This document shows positions 1 through 8,197 of a stretch of 55,988 nucleotides of DNA, in pieces. Position numbers and translations under genes: made by a program. Under the pieces are notes generated by a model. The model did no database searches. It was given only the letters and a program-made list of their open reading frames with translations, and had not been told where the DNA came from. Origin of the DNA: Gammaproteobacteria bacterium (lineage in GTDB: Bacteria > Pseudomonadota > Gammaproteobacteria > Xanthomonadales > Rhodanobacteraceae); the NCBI GenBank assembly GCA_021325195.1, contig JAJPHQ010000073.1, positions 1 to 55,988 on the forward strand. Direction: 5' to 3'. The first letter of the stretch is position 1; each line of letters starts with the position of its first letter.

Positions 1-20
1 CTCGGGACTCGGGACTCGGG
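1..20. repeat. GGGACTC heptanucleotide tandem repeat, cut by the window edge
   Basis: Bases 4-20 hold two complete GGGACTC units plus a partial third, preceded by CTC from a unit that runs off the left edge. The tract is followed by AAAAGC. The same heptamer in four units, with almost the same downstream bases, occurs inside sucB near 34.2 kb and in inverted form near 34.4 kb, so this is a dispersed simple-repeat family rather than chance. Confidence 0.8.
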
Positions 21-44
21 AAAAGCATACAAACGACGTGCGTG

Positions 45-82
45 ATTCCGGGGCCGTTCGCTGCCGCGAACGGCCCCGGAAT
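45..82. repeat. Perfect intergenic palindrome (GTCATTCC/GGAATGAC family)
   Basis: Two perfectly complementary 17-base arms (45-61 and 66-82) enclose a 4-base loop. The outer edges resemble the GTCATTCC...GGAATGAC ends of the larger palindromes at 33.8 and 36.9 kb. It lies just downstream of pntAA on the minus strand, so it could form a hairpin in that transcript. There is no T-tract, so it is not a clear intrinsic terminator. Confidence 0.75.
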
Positions 83-123
83 GACGCAGATGTCACCCCG
101 GACTATCACCTGCAGGCAGGCCC

Positions 124-1227
124 CTACATCTTCCCGAACGTCACCTCGCCGCCGCGCGTCACGCAGGTCTTGGCGACCAGTTCGTCCGCGAAGTCCGGCT
201 TCCACGCGCCGTCCGCCACCAACAGCTCGCTGAAGTTGGCGAGATTGCGTGCGTACATTTCCGACGCGTGCAGCGGGGCCCCCGACGGCAGGTTCAGCGG
301 ACCGATCACGACGACGCCGTTGCGTTCGATCCGTTGACCGGGTTTGGTGGCTTCGCAGTTGCCGCCGCCTTCGGCCGCGAGATCCACGATCACCGCGCCG
401 ACCTTCATGCCATCCACCATCGCCAGCGGAATGATCTTCGGCGATGGCCGTCCCGGCACCGCGGCGGTGGTGACGATCACATCGACGGTTTTCACGTGCT
501 CGGCCAGTCTGGCCTCCTGCGCCGCGCGCTCTTCCGCCGTCAGTTCGCGCGCGTAGCCGCCCTCACCCGCCGCCTTGACGCCGAGGTCTAGGAACTTCGC
601 ACCCAGCGATTCGATCTGCTCGCGCGTTTCCGGGCGTACGTCGAAACCTTCCACCATCGCGCCCAGCCGGCGCGCGGTGGCGATCGCCTGCAGTCCCGCC
701 ACACCCGCGCCGATCACCAGCACCTTGGAAGGACGCAGCGTGCCCGCCGCGGTGGTGAGCATCGGAAAGAATTTCGGTGCCGCCTCGGCCGCGATCAGCA
801 TCGCGCGGTAACCCGCCACCGCGGCCTGCGAGGACAGCACGTCCATGGCCTGCGCGCGGGTGGTGCGCGGCAGCAATTCCAGCGAGAACGCGGTGAGCCT
901 GCGCTGCGCGTATTCCGCGAGACGGTCGCCGGCGTTGTGCGGACGCAATTGTCCGATCAGCGCCGCGCCCTCCTTCATCGCCGCGACACGCTGCGCAGAC
1001 GGCGGCTGCACGCACAGCACGATGTCCGCCTGCCCCGCCGCCGCATCGCCGTCCGCGAATTCGGCGTTCGCGTACGTCGCGTCGGGAAAGCCCGCCCGCT
1101 CGCCCGCGCCGCGTTCCAGCAGCACGCGCAGGCCGCGCGAGGCGTACTTTTTCGCGGTTTCCGGCGTCAGCGCGACCCGGCGTTCTCCCTCGGCGGTTTC
1201 GCACAAGGCGGCGATCGTGACCGGCAT
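124..1227 (-). CDS. pntAA: NAD(P) transhydrogenase subunit alpha part 1
   Basis: This 367-residue protein resembles the soluble NAD(H)-binding domain I of the proton-translocating transhydrogenase, which exchanges hydride between NADH and NADP+ at the inner membrane. The N-terminus reads like the alanine dehydrogenase/PntA family (ETAEGERRVALTPET), and a Rossmann motif VLVIGAGVAGLQAIATARRL lies near the middle. The length matches the split three-gene form (PntAA, PntAB, PntB) rather than the fused E. coli PntA of about 510 residues. The membrane partners would lie off the left edge, since transcription runs leftwards. The divergent nitroreductase gene starts 68 bases away, so promoters for both should lie between them. 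Confidence 0.93.
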   Translation of the reverse strand: MPVTIAALCETAEGERRVALTPETAKKYASRGLRVLLERGAGERAGFPDATYANAEFADGDAAAGQADIVLCVQPPSAQRVAAMKEGAALIGQLRPHNAGDRLAEYAQRRLTAFSLELLPRTTRAQAMDVLSSQAAVAGYRAMLIAAEAAPKFFPMLTTAAGTLRPSKVLVIGAGVAGLQAIATARRLGAMVEGFDVRPETREQIESLGAKFLDLGVKAAGEGGYARELTAEERAAQEARLAEHVKTVDVIVTTAAVPGRPSPKIIPLAMVDGMKVGAVIVDLAAEGGGNCEATKPGQRIERNGVVVIGPLNLPSGAPLHASEMYARNLANFSELLVADGAWKPDFADELVAKTCVTRGGEVTFGKM

Positions 1228-1295
1228 GATTGTCTCCCGCTACGGTGCCGGCATCGTAGCGCAAAGCGCCGCGATGCGGCTGCTAAACTGCCGCG

Positions 1296-1874
1296 ATGCA
1301 AGATCGACATGTCCTCGAGTTCCTGCGCAGCCGCCGCTCGGTGCCGGCCGCGCAACTGCTGCCGCCCGGGCCGACACCGGAGCAACTGCGCGAGATCGTC
1401 GCCACCTCCGTCCGCGTGCCCGACCACGGCAAGCTGACGCCGTGGCGGCTGATCGCCTTCACCGGCGACGCGGGCGCGCGCTACGGCGAGGCGCTGGCTG
1501 CGCTGCACGCGCGCATCGACCCCGGCGTGCCCGCAGCCAAGCTGGCCAAGGACCGCGACCGCTTCGCACACTCGCCGCTGGTGCTGGCGGTGATCGCGCG
1601 GATCGACGAGCACAACCCCAAGATTCCCGCACAGGAGCAACTGCTGTCGGCCGGCTGCCTCGCCTTCAACCTGCTGCTGGCCGCGCAGGCGGCAGGTTTC
1701 GCGGCGCAATGGCTGACCGGCTGGTCGTGCTACGACCGCGACGCGGCCAGGCTGTTGGGGCTGGCCGACCACGAGCGCGCGATCGCCTACATCCACATCG
1801 GCAGCCGCGGCGCCGAACCGCCCGAGCGCACCCGGCCCGACGTGGAGGCTGTCCTGAGCGCATGGCAGGGATGA
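1296..1874 (+). CDS. Nitroreductase family protein
   Basis: A 192-residue flavoprotein of the FMN-dependent nitroreductase family, closest in feel to the short YdjA-like branch. The N-terminal segment with the RRSVPAAQL pattern matches the FMN-phosphate-binding start of the family, and RVPDHGKLTPWR resembles its conserved PSH/DHGKLQPWR region. The natural substrate is not evident from the sequence. The stop codon overlaps the start of the next gene as ATGA (1871-1874), so it is probably translated together with the exonuclease and NUDIX genes downstream. Confidence 0.88.
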   Translation: MQDRHVLEFLRSRRSVPAAQLLPPGPTPEQLREIVATSVRVPDHGKLTPWRLIAFTGDAGARYGEALAALHARIDPGVPAAKLAKDRDRFAHSPLVLAVIARIDEHNPKIPAQEQLLSAGCLAFNLLLAAQAAGFAAQWLTGWSCYDRDAARLLGLADHERAIAYIHIGSRGAEPPERTRPDVEAVLSAWQG

Positions 1875-2794
1875 ACGCGGCATCGCGCACGCCTGTTTCG
1901 ACGGTCTATCTGATCGATGCCAGCATGTACGTGTTCCGCGCCTGGCATTCGATGCCGGACGTGTTCTTCGATGCCGACGGTGCGCCGGTCAACGCGGTGC
2001 ACGGCTTCGCGCGTTTCCTGCTCGAATTCGTCGAACGTGCCCGGCCCACGCACGCCGTGACTGCGTTCGACATCTCGCTGACCAGTTCCTTCCGCAACGC
2101 CATCTATCCCGCCTACAAGGCCAACCGCGAACCCGCGCCGCCCGAGCTGAAGCGCCAGTTCGACTGCTGTCGCGAACTGGCCGCCGCGCTGGGCTTCGCC
2201 GTGCTCGCCGACGCGGCGTACGAGGCCGACGACCTGATCGGCAGCGTGCAGGCGGCGATGCGCGAACACGCGTTCAGGAGCGTGATCGTGTCGGCCGACA
2301 AGGACTTCGGGCAGTTGCTTGGCGGCGCCGACGAGCAGTGGGACTACGCGCGCGGCCAGCGCTGGAATGCGGATGGCGTGCGCGAGCGGCTGGGCGTGGA
2401 GGCACGGCAGGTGGTCGATTTCCTGGCGCTGACCGGGGATGCCACCGACAACATCCCCGGGGTGCCCGGCATCGGCGGGAAAAGCGCGGCCGCGCTGCTG
2501 GCGCATTTCGGCGATTTGGAATCGTTGCTCGCGCGCGTGGACGAAGTGCCGTTCCTGCGCCTGCGCGGCGCGGCGTCGCTCGCGGAGAGACTGCGCACGC
2601 ACGCGGAGCAGGCGCGGCTGTCGCAACGCCTGGCGCGGATCGCGCTGGACGCGCCGGTGCCGCGCGTTCCGGATGCACTGCTTCGCCGCGCGCCCGATCC
2701 CGCCGCACTGGATGCCCTGTTCGAACGCCTGCGCATCGGGCCGCTCACGCGCACCCGCGCGCACCAGATCCTCCAGACGGAAACCGCCGCATGA
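1871..2794 (+). CDS. Stand-alone 5'-3' exonuclease / flap endonuclease
   Basis: A 307-residue protein matching the 5'-nuclease domain of DNA polymerase I without the polymerase, similar in plan to Xni/ExoIX and phage T5 exonuclease. Visible elements are the start VYLIDASMYVFRAWHSMP, the helical-arch segment YKANRE, metal-binding EADDLIGS and SADKDFGQL, and the helix-hairpin-helix GDATDNIPGVPGIGGKSA. These acidic residues bind the catalytic metals. The start at 1871 gives the ATGA overlap with the nitroreductase; another in-frame ATG at 1862 is possible. The 3' end overlaps the NUDIX gene in the same way. Role is probably flap or RNA-primer processing. Confidence 0.9.
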   Translation: MNAASRTPVSTVYLIDASMYVFRAWHSMPDVFFDADGAPVNAVHGFARFLLEFVERARPTHAVTAFDISLTSSFRNAIYPAYKANREPAPPELKRQFDCCRELAAALGFAVLADAAYEADDLIGSVQAAMREHAFRSVIVSADKDFGQLLGGADEQWDYARGQRWNADGVRERLGVEARQVVDFLALTGDATDNIPGVPGIGGKSAAALLAHFGDLESLLARVDEVPFLRLRGAASLAERLRTHAEQARLSQRLARIALDAPVPRVPDALLRRAPDPAALDALFERLRIGPLTRTRAHQILQTETAA

Positions 2795-3354
2795 GCCGAG
2801 ATCCGCGCATCCCCGCCGACGCCGAGGCGCCCGTGGAAATCCTGCACAAGGCCCGCTGGCTGACGTTGAAGCAGCGGGGCCGCTGGGAGTTCGTCGAGCG
2901 CAACAATCCGGAGGGCGCCGTGATCATCGTCGCGGTGACGCCTGCCGACCGCGTGCTGTTCGTCGAGCAGTACCGCGTGCCGATCCGGCAGTTCACCATC
3001 GAGATGCCCGCCGGGCTGATCGGCGATCAGGGCCACGCCGATGACGCGGACATCGCCGCCACGGCCCGCCGCGAGCTGGAGGAGGAAACCGGCTGGACTT
3101 GCGGAAGGATCGTGCCGCTGCACGCCGGGCCGTCGTCCGCGGGCATGAGCACCGAGATCATGCACTTCGTGCGCGCGCTGGACCTGCGCAGGATTGGCGA
3201 CGGCGGCGGCGACGAGACCGAGAACATCGTGGTCCACGAGGTGCCGCGCGGCGAAGCCGGCGCGTGGCTGCGCGCGATGGCGGACAAGGGCTACTCGATC
3301 GACCCGAAACTGTTCGCGGGCCTGTGGTTCCTCGAGCACGGGCAGGCCGGGTGA
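2791..3354 (+). CDS. NUDIX hydrolase, ADP-ribose/ADP-sugar pyrophosphatase type
   Basis: A 187-residue NUDIX enzyme. The catalytic core REXXEEXGU is present as RRELEEETGW near residues 91-100, which coordinates Mg for diphosphate cleavage. The upstream IEMPAGLIGDQG segment resembles ADP-sugar pyrophosphatases (NudF/ADPRase group), while the spacing before the RE pair looks one residue short of the textbook NUDIX box. It starts by ATGA overlap with the exonuclease. It ends one base before the convergent metallo-beta-lactamase gene, leaving no room for a separate terminator between the two. Confidence 0.88.
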   Translation: MSRDPRIPADAEAPVEILHKARWLTLKQRGRWEFVERNNPEGAVIIVAVTPADRVLFVEQYRVPIRQFTIEMPAGLIGDQGHADDADIAATARRELEEETGWTCGRIVPLHAGPSSAGMSTEIMHFVRALDLRRIGDGGGDETENIVVHEVPRGEAGAWLRAMADKGYSIDPKLFAGLWFLEHGQAG

Positions 3355-3355
3355 A

Positions 3356-4252
3356 TCATTTCGCCGCTGCACGTTCCCGGGCGAGCTGCGCATCCAGCGT
3401 CCGCGCGGCCGCGGCTGCATAGGCGCGGCAGGCGCCGGCATCGATCAATGGCGAGACGTCGTCGGGCGATTGGCGCCGCGCGACCCTGTCCCAGAAACCG
3501 CTGGCATCGGGATGCGGGGTCATCAGGATGTCGCAGGGCAGCGCCGCGACCGAGGCGATCGAGCGGCGGAATGCCGCGAGGTAATCCGGATGATCGCTGA
3601 AGCGGTAACCGGGAGCTGCGAGTGCGGTCAGGCTGTCGGCATAGACCATGTGCAGGCAGCGCGAGCCAGCGCAGGAAGTCCACGTCCATGAGGTGCTGCC
3701 GGGCGTATGCCCCGGCGTGTAGTGCGCGGTCACGGCCACGTTGCCCAGTTGCAGGGTTTCGCCATCCCGCACCACGCGCACGCGTGGCACGGGCGCGTAG
3801 GTCAATTGAAAACCGTATTGCGGATCGGCCGGATCGGCGCCGCCCAGTGCCATTTGATGCGCGCCTTCCGCGCTGGCCAGCACCTGTGCGCCGCTGTCCC
3901 GCTGCAACCGCGCGATGCCGCCCGCATGGTCCTGGTGCGCATGCGAATTGAGGATCCACTTGATGTCGCGTACCCGGAAGCCCAGTTCGCGGACGTGCGC
4001 CTCGATCTGCGTCGCCGATTCGGGCAGATCGCCGTCGAACAATGCCAGGCCCCGCCCGGTATTCACGAGGATGGAAGACAGGCCGTGCGGCCCCACGTAC
4101 CACGTATTGCCGTAGATGCGGAAAGGCGCCTGCGGCGCATTCCATTCGGCGCGTGTCGTGGCCTGGTCCCGGGACGCCGAAGCGGCCGCGGCTCCGGACG
4201 CCGTTGCCGCGAGACATGCAAGCGTGAACACGCACAGCGGACGCAGCGGCAT
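3356..4252 (-). CDS. Subclass B3-type metallo-beta-lactamase
   Basis: A 298-residue MBL-fold hydrolase with a Sec signal peptide (about residues 1-26), so it acts in the periplasm. All B3 zinc ligands are visible: H104, H106, D108 and H109 in SHAHQDHAGG, H182 in GHTPGS and H247 in TPHPD. The overall plan (APFRIYGNTWYVGPHGLSSILV at the start, YADSLTA, SGFWDR late) is that of B3 enzymes, which hydrolyse beta-lactams including carbapenems. The start at 4252 is supported by AAGGAG eight to nine bases upstream and gives the signal peptide directly. Some B3-like family members are not lactamases, so activity is inference. Confidence 0.85.
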   Translation of the reverse strand: MPLRPLCVFTLACLAATASGAAAASASRDQATTRAEWNAPQAPFRIYGNTWYVGPHGLSSILVNTGRGLALFDGDLPESATQIEAHVRELGFRVRDIKWILNSHAHQDHAGGIARLQRDSGAQVLASAEGAHQMALGGADPADPQYGFQLTYAPVPRVRVVRDGETLQLGNVAVTAHYTPGHTPGSTSWTWTSCAGSRCLHMVYADSLTALAAPGYRFSDHPDYLAAFRRSIASVAALPCDILMTPHPDASGFWDRVARRQSPDDVSPLIDAGACRAYAAAAARTLDAQLARERAAAK

Positions 4253-4319
4253 CACGGACTTCTCCTTCAAAAGGACTGCGGCGAGACAGCGGTGTGTGTC
4301 GATCGCGCCGCGCAAGGGC

Positions 4320-5357
4320 TCAATGCGGATGCGCGCGCCAGCGCCATGCCGCCCCGGCCAGCGCGATCGCGGCGATCACGAACAGCGCGAGGGCGGCGAC
4401 GTTGCGCACGCCCAGCCAGTACGCGCCAGCGAGCAATGCCAGCGGCACGGCCGCGATGGCCAGCGCCAGCCAGCGGTCGCGACGGCGCGGCGGCGGCAGC
4501 AACAGCGCGACACCGAGCCACGCCAGCAGCACCGCCAGCAGGCGGCGCGCCCACTTGAAGTGCGGCGGCTGCGGCGCGTCCGTGAGAATGTCGGTCAGCG
4601 AGCGCCGGCCGATCTGCACCTGCGCAAGCGGACGGCCCGACGCATCGCTGGCCTGCACCAGCGTGCCGCCGCGGTTGCGCGCCAGCACCGAGATCTGCGC
4701 CGGATCGATCTGCATCCAGCTGATGCGCAGGTCGCCGATCTGCGGATGGTCGGGATTGCTGCCCGACAGCAGCGTGCCGTCACGCACCTGGAAAGTCGCC
4801 GCCATGTTGGGCGGCAGGCGGCTCAGGTCCGGCGAAACATTCTCGACCCCGGCGAGCGAAGCGACCAGGGCCGGGTCGAGCTTGAAGCCGGCCACCCGCA
4901 CTTCGGGCGAATCGAAGCGCGCCGGACCGATCGGAAACGCGCCGGGATTGGCGTGCGTGGCGGGATCGCCGAACTTCGACGAATCGACGGGATGGTCGAA
5001 CCACTCCTGCTCGTAATTGCGCCGGCCGCCGTAATCGGTTTCCTGCCACTGGAACATCTCGACCTTGCGCAGCAGCGCCGGCGCGTTCACGCTGACGTTG
5101 AACTGCGGATCGAGCGCCGGCTGCACGACCTCGGGCGCGCCGACCGCCAGCACCAGTTGCCCGTCGCTGGCCGGGCCCGGCTTCGCGGCGTCGCCGGTGA
5201 GCACGAAACCGCCCAGTGCGTCCTCGCCCATCGCGCGCAGGCGGTCGGTGTGCTCGGTGAGGCCCAGCAGCAGCAGCGCGATCAAAACCAGCACCGCGCC
5301 GGCCAGCCGCCGCGGCCAAGCCCGCGCGTCGATCGCCGGCGGGATGCGCAGCGGCAT
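4320..5357 (-). CDS. TMEM43-family membrane protein
   Basis: A 345-residue protein with one membrane segment near residues 18-36, a large extracytoplasmic-looking middle and three membrane segments in the last 90 residues. This layout and the middle motif with QWQETDYGGR and YEQEW fit the TMEM43/LUMA family (DUF1625), whose bacterial function is unknown. The ATG at 5357 lies two bases after the stop of the upstream MBL-fold gene; an in-frame GTG at 5363 would give a four-base GTGA overlap instead. Either way the two genes are probably translationally coupled. Confidence 0.8.
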   Translation of the reverse strand: MPLRIPPAIDARAWPRRLAGAVLVLIALLLLGLTEHTDRLRAMGEDALGGFVLTGDAAKPGPASDGQLVLAVGAPEVVQPALDPQFNVSVNAPALLRKVEMFQWQETDYGGRRNYEQEWFDHPVDSSKFGDPATHANPGAFPIGPARFDSPEVRVAGFKLDPALVASLAGVENVSPDLSRLPPNMAATFQVRDGTLLSGSNPDHPQIGDLRISWMQIDPAQISVLARNRGGTLVQASDASGRPLAQVQIGRRSLTDILTDAPQPPHFKWARRLLAVLLAWLGVALLLPPPRRRDRWLALAIAAVPLALLAGAYWLGVRNVAALALFVIAAIALAGAAWRWRAHPH

Positions 5358-5359
5358 GG

Positions 5360-6229
5360 TCACAATGCCATCCCGGCGATGGCACGCCGGTTGTCGATGG
5401 TGTGATAGCGCCCGCTTCCATCGCGCGCGGGCGATGCCAGCGCGATCTCGTGATCGTGGGTGAAGAACAGGCGCACGGAACGCGCGAGCTTGTCGTCGAG
5501 GAACTCGCGCTTCTCGTCGATCAGCAGTTCCGGCGCACGGTCGTACCCCATCGTCACCGGCAGATGCACCCAGGCGCGGCCGGGAATCAGGTCGGCGCAA
5601 TACACCACGCCGCCCTCGCCGCCCGGGCCCGTGATTTCCGACAACATCAGTCCGGGCGTGTGGCCCTGCGAATAGTGGAAGCGCACCGACCTGCCCAGCG
5701 CGCGCGAATGCTCGCCATCGACCCGTTCCAGCCTTCCGCTTCGTTCCAGCAGCTCCGGCAGGCCGGGGATGAACGAGGCGCGATCACGCGGATGCGGATG
5801 CGTGGCACGCGCCCAGTGTCCCGCGCTCACCAGGAACCTCGCGTTCGGGAACAGCAGTTGCGGCAGCCTGTTTTCTTCCCACGCCGCCAGCAACCCGCCC
5901 GCATGGTCGAAATGCAGGTGCGAAAGCACCACCACGTCGATGTCCTCGTGCGAAAGCCCGGCCGCCCGCAGTGAATCCAGCAGCACGTGGCGTTCCTCGT
6001 TGACGCCGTAGCGTTCGCGCAGCCTGGGCTCGAAGAACGCGCCGATGCCGGTCTCGAACAACACGTTTTTCCCGTCGAGGTCCGTCGCCAGCAGGCCACG
6101 GCAGGCCAGCGGTATCCGGTTCTGCGCGTCCGGCGCGATCCATTTCTCCCACATCGCGCGCGGCGCGTTGCCGAACATGGCGCCGCCGTCCAGCTTCTGC
6201 GTATTGCCTTCGATGGACCAGAGTTTCAT
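5360..6229 (-). CDS. MBL-fold metallo-hydrolase (lactonase-like)
   Basis: A 289-residue cytoplasmic MBL-fold protein without a signal peptide. The metal site is visible as [10 protein letters not shown], then SQGHTPG, YCADL and THDHE, the pattern of the AHL-lactonase/glyoxalase II-like branch. Substrate cannot be read from the sequence: lactone, thioester and phosphodiester hydrolases share this motif set. The start [10 protein letters not shown] at 6229 is chosen because the family begins there; upstream in-frame codons run into intergenic repeat-like DNA. It leads the two-gene unit with the TMEM43-like gene. Confidence 0.82.
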   Translation of the reverse strand: MKLWSIEGNTQKLDGGAMFGNAPRAMWEKWIAPDAQNRIPLACRGLLATDLDGKNVLFETGIGAFFEPRLRERYGVNEERHVLLDSLRAAGLSHEDIDVVVLSHLHFDHAGGLLAAWEENRLPQLLFPNARFLVSAGHWARATHPHPRDRASFIPGLPELLERSGRLERVDGEHSRALGRSVRFHYSQGHTPGLMLSEITGPGGEGGVVYCADLIPGRAWVHLPVTMGYDRAPELLIDEKREFLDDKLARSVRLFFTHDHEIALASPARDGSGRYHTIDNRRAIAGMAL

Positions 6230-6356
6230 CGCTGTTCGCACCAAAGCGTCGTCATTCCCCGCAAGCCGGGATTTGATGGCCGTGCCCCACGCAAGTGCCT
6301 GACACACCGGGTCACGGCTTGCGCCAAGGCGACGGGCAGTGCAGAGGTTCCGCGGT

Positions 6357-8081
6357 TCATTTCACCTCGCCCAAACCCGAACCGCCGCGCGGATCGCTGG
6401 CCGCGGAGACTTCGCCCGTCCGGCGGTTCCAGATCGCGACGTTCATGTCGCCCCAGGGATGGCGCTGCTTGAGGGTGTAGCCCATGTCGCGCAGTTCGGT
6501 GCGGGTCTTCGCATCCAGCGCGTCGGGTTCCACGAACACCACGTCGGGCAGGTACTGCTGGTGGTAGCGCGGCGCCGACACGATCTGCTCCGCGCCGTCG
6601 CCGTCGATGAAGTGCAGGATGCCTTCCAGCACCTGGGTGATGATGGTGGAGCCGCCCGGCGAGCCGATCGCCATGTCGCGGTCGGGGCCGAACACGAAGC
6701 TGGGCGTCATCGACGACAGCGGGCGGCGGCCCGGCGCCGGCGCGTTGGCCGCGTAGCCGATCAGGCCGTAGGCGTTGGGCTTGCCGGGCACCAGCGCGAA
6801 ATCGTCCATCTCGTTGTTGAGCACGAAACCGGTTCCCGGAATCACCAGGCACGAGCCGAACCAGGTGTTCACGGTCTGGGTGGCGGCGACCATGTTGCCG
6901 TCCCTGTCGATGATCGAGAAATGGGTGGTATGCATGCTCTCGGGCTGCACCGCCACGTTCGGCCTGGGCAGCGCGCTGCTGGGCGTGGCCTTGTCGGGCA
7001 GGATCGATGCGCGCAGTTCGTCGGCGTAGGCCATGCTGGTCAGGCGCGCCAGCGGCATCTTCACGAAATCGGGATCGCCGAGGTACTGCGTGCGGTCGCG
7101 GTAGGCGCGGCGCATCGCCTCGATCACCGTGTGTACGCGATGCGCGCGATCCATCCCGCTCAGGTCGAAGCCCGAAAGCATGTTGAAGATCTCGACCAGC
7201 GCGACGCCGCCCGAGGACGGCGGCGAGGCGGACACGATCCGGTACACCGGACCGCCCGGCGGACGGTAGTCGAAGGCAAGCGGCGCGCGTTCCACGACCT
7301 TGTAGTCCGCGAGGTCGGCCAGCGTCCAGGTGCCGCCCGCCGCGCGCACGCCATCGACCAGCTTCCTCGCGAACTCGCCGTGGTAGAACCCGGCGTCGCC
7401 GTCCTTCGCGATGCGCGCCAGCGTCGCGGCGAGATCGGGATTCCTGAACAGGTGAGTGGCCGGCAGCACCCCGCCGTCCTCGAGCAGCAGCGCCGCCGAA
7501 CCGGGATAGCGGCGGATCACGGCCTGCCTCTCGGCAAGGGCCTCCATGAATTCGCGATCGCCCCGGAATCCGTCGCGCGCGATCCGGATCGCCGGCGCCA
7601 GCGATTTCGACAGCGGCAGCCTGCCGTAATGCTCCGCCAGCCACACCAGCGCCGCGGGCTCGCCGGGAATGGCCGCGGCCAGGGGACCGTTCAACGACTT
7701 GTCGCGATTGGGCGTGCCGTCGGGGTTCTCGTACAGTTTCGTGGACGCTCCGGTGGGCGCGGTCTCGCGCGCATCCAGCATCACGTTGCGGCCATCCGAG
7801 GCGCGGTGCAGCAGGAACAGCCCGCCCTCGCCGATGCCCGAGCTTTCCGGCTGCACCACCGACAGCACCGCGGCCACCGCGATCGCCGCGTCGAAGGCGT
7901 TGCCACCCTCCTTCAGCATCTCGAAGCCCGCCTCGGTCGCGAGTCGCTGCGAGGAGGCGATCGCGGCGTGTCCGGGACGCGCGGCCGTCGCCTGCGCCGG
8001 CGCAGCCTGCGCACCGCATGCAGGCAGGACGCACCACAGCATCGCAGCGAACAGCGTTGCACAGCGCGACCGGAATCTCAT
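6357..8081 (-). CDS. ggt: Gamma-glutamyltransferase
   Basis: A 574-residue periplasmic N-terminal nucleophile enzyme that cleaves gamma-glutamyl bonds of glutathione. A signal peptide covers about residues 1-26. The autoprocessing site and nucleophile are the TTHFS motif, T385 by count, matching E. coli T391. Other family motifs are NAFDAAIA, the oxyanion-loop GSPGGSTI and the substrate motif LNNEMDDF. The usual SG(I/L)GGGG loop reads SGIGEGG here, with Glu85 replacing a Gly. An upstream start at 8081 fits the signal peptide. Transcribed alone towards the MBL-fold gene. Confidence 0.93.
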   Translation of the reverse strand: MRFRSRCATLFAAMLWCVLPACGAQAAPAQATAARPGHAAIASSQRLATEAGFEMLKEGGNAFDAAIAVAAVLSVVQPESSGIGEGGLFLLHRASDGRNVMLDARETAPTGASTKLYENPDGTPNRDKSLNGPLAAAIPGEPAALVWLAEHYGRLPLSKSLAPAIRIARDGFRGDREFMEALAERQAVIRRYPGSAALLLEDGGVLPATHLFRNPDLAATLARIAKDGDAGFYHGEFARKLVDGVRAAGGTWTLADLADYKVVERAPLAFDYRPPGGPVYRIVSASPPSSGGVALVEIFNMLSGFDLSGMDRAHRVHTVIEAMRRAYRDRTQYLGDPDFVKMPLARLTSMAYADELRASILPDKATPSSALPRPNVAVQPESMHTTHFSIIDRDGNMVAATQTVNTWFGSCLVIPGTGFVLNNEMDDFALVPGKPNAYGLIGYAANAPAPGRRPLSSMTPSFVFGPDRDMAIGSPGGSTIITQVLEGILHFIDGDGAEQIVSAPRYHQQYLPDVVFVEPDALDAKTRTELRDMGYTLKQRHPWGDMNVAIWNRRTGEVSAASDPRGGSGLGEVK

Positions 8082-8140
8082 GCACGGGTCTCCAGCGTGA
8101 TCAGCGGTCGATCATAGCATCCGGTGTCTGCCACGCCCGG

Positions 8141-8175
8141 AAAAACAAGGCCCGTCCGCTGGCGAACGGGCCTTG
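8141..8175 (-). terminator. Intrinsic terminator after mucD
   Basis: Read on the minus strand, a 10-bp perfect stem (8166-8175 pairing with 8146-8155, loop of ten bases) is followed by five T residues (A at 8141-8145 on the plus strand). It sits 22 bases past the mucD stop codon and closes the rpoE-rseA-mucD operon. Confidence 0.9.
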
Positions 8176-8197
8176 CCAGCCACACGCTGCGCACGGC

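Noticed and set aside
845-2794. Long open frame of 649 codons running from inside pntAA to the exonuclease
   Set aside because: Only the part from 1871 resembles a protein family; the rest is antisense to pntAA and out of frame with the nitroreductase, an artefact of high GC.
4320-5600. Longer TMEM43-like protein of 426 residues
   Set aside because: The first 80 residues are antisense-like Arg-rich sequence from within the upstream MBL-fold gene; the start at 5357 fits the family and gene spacing.
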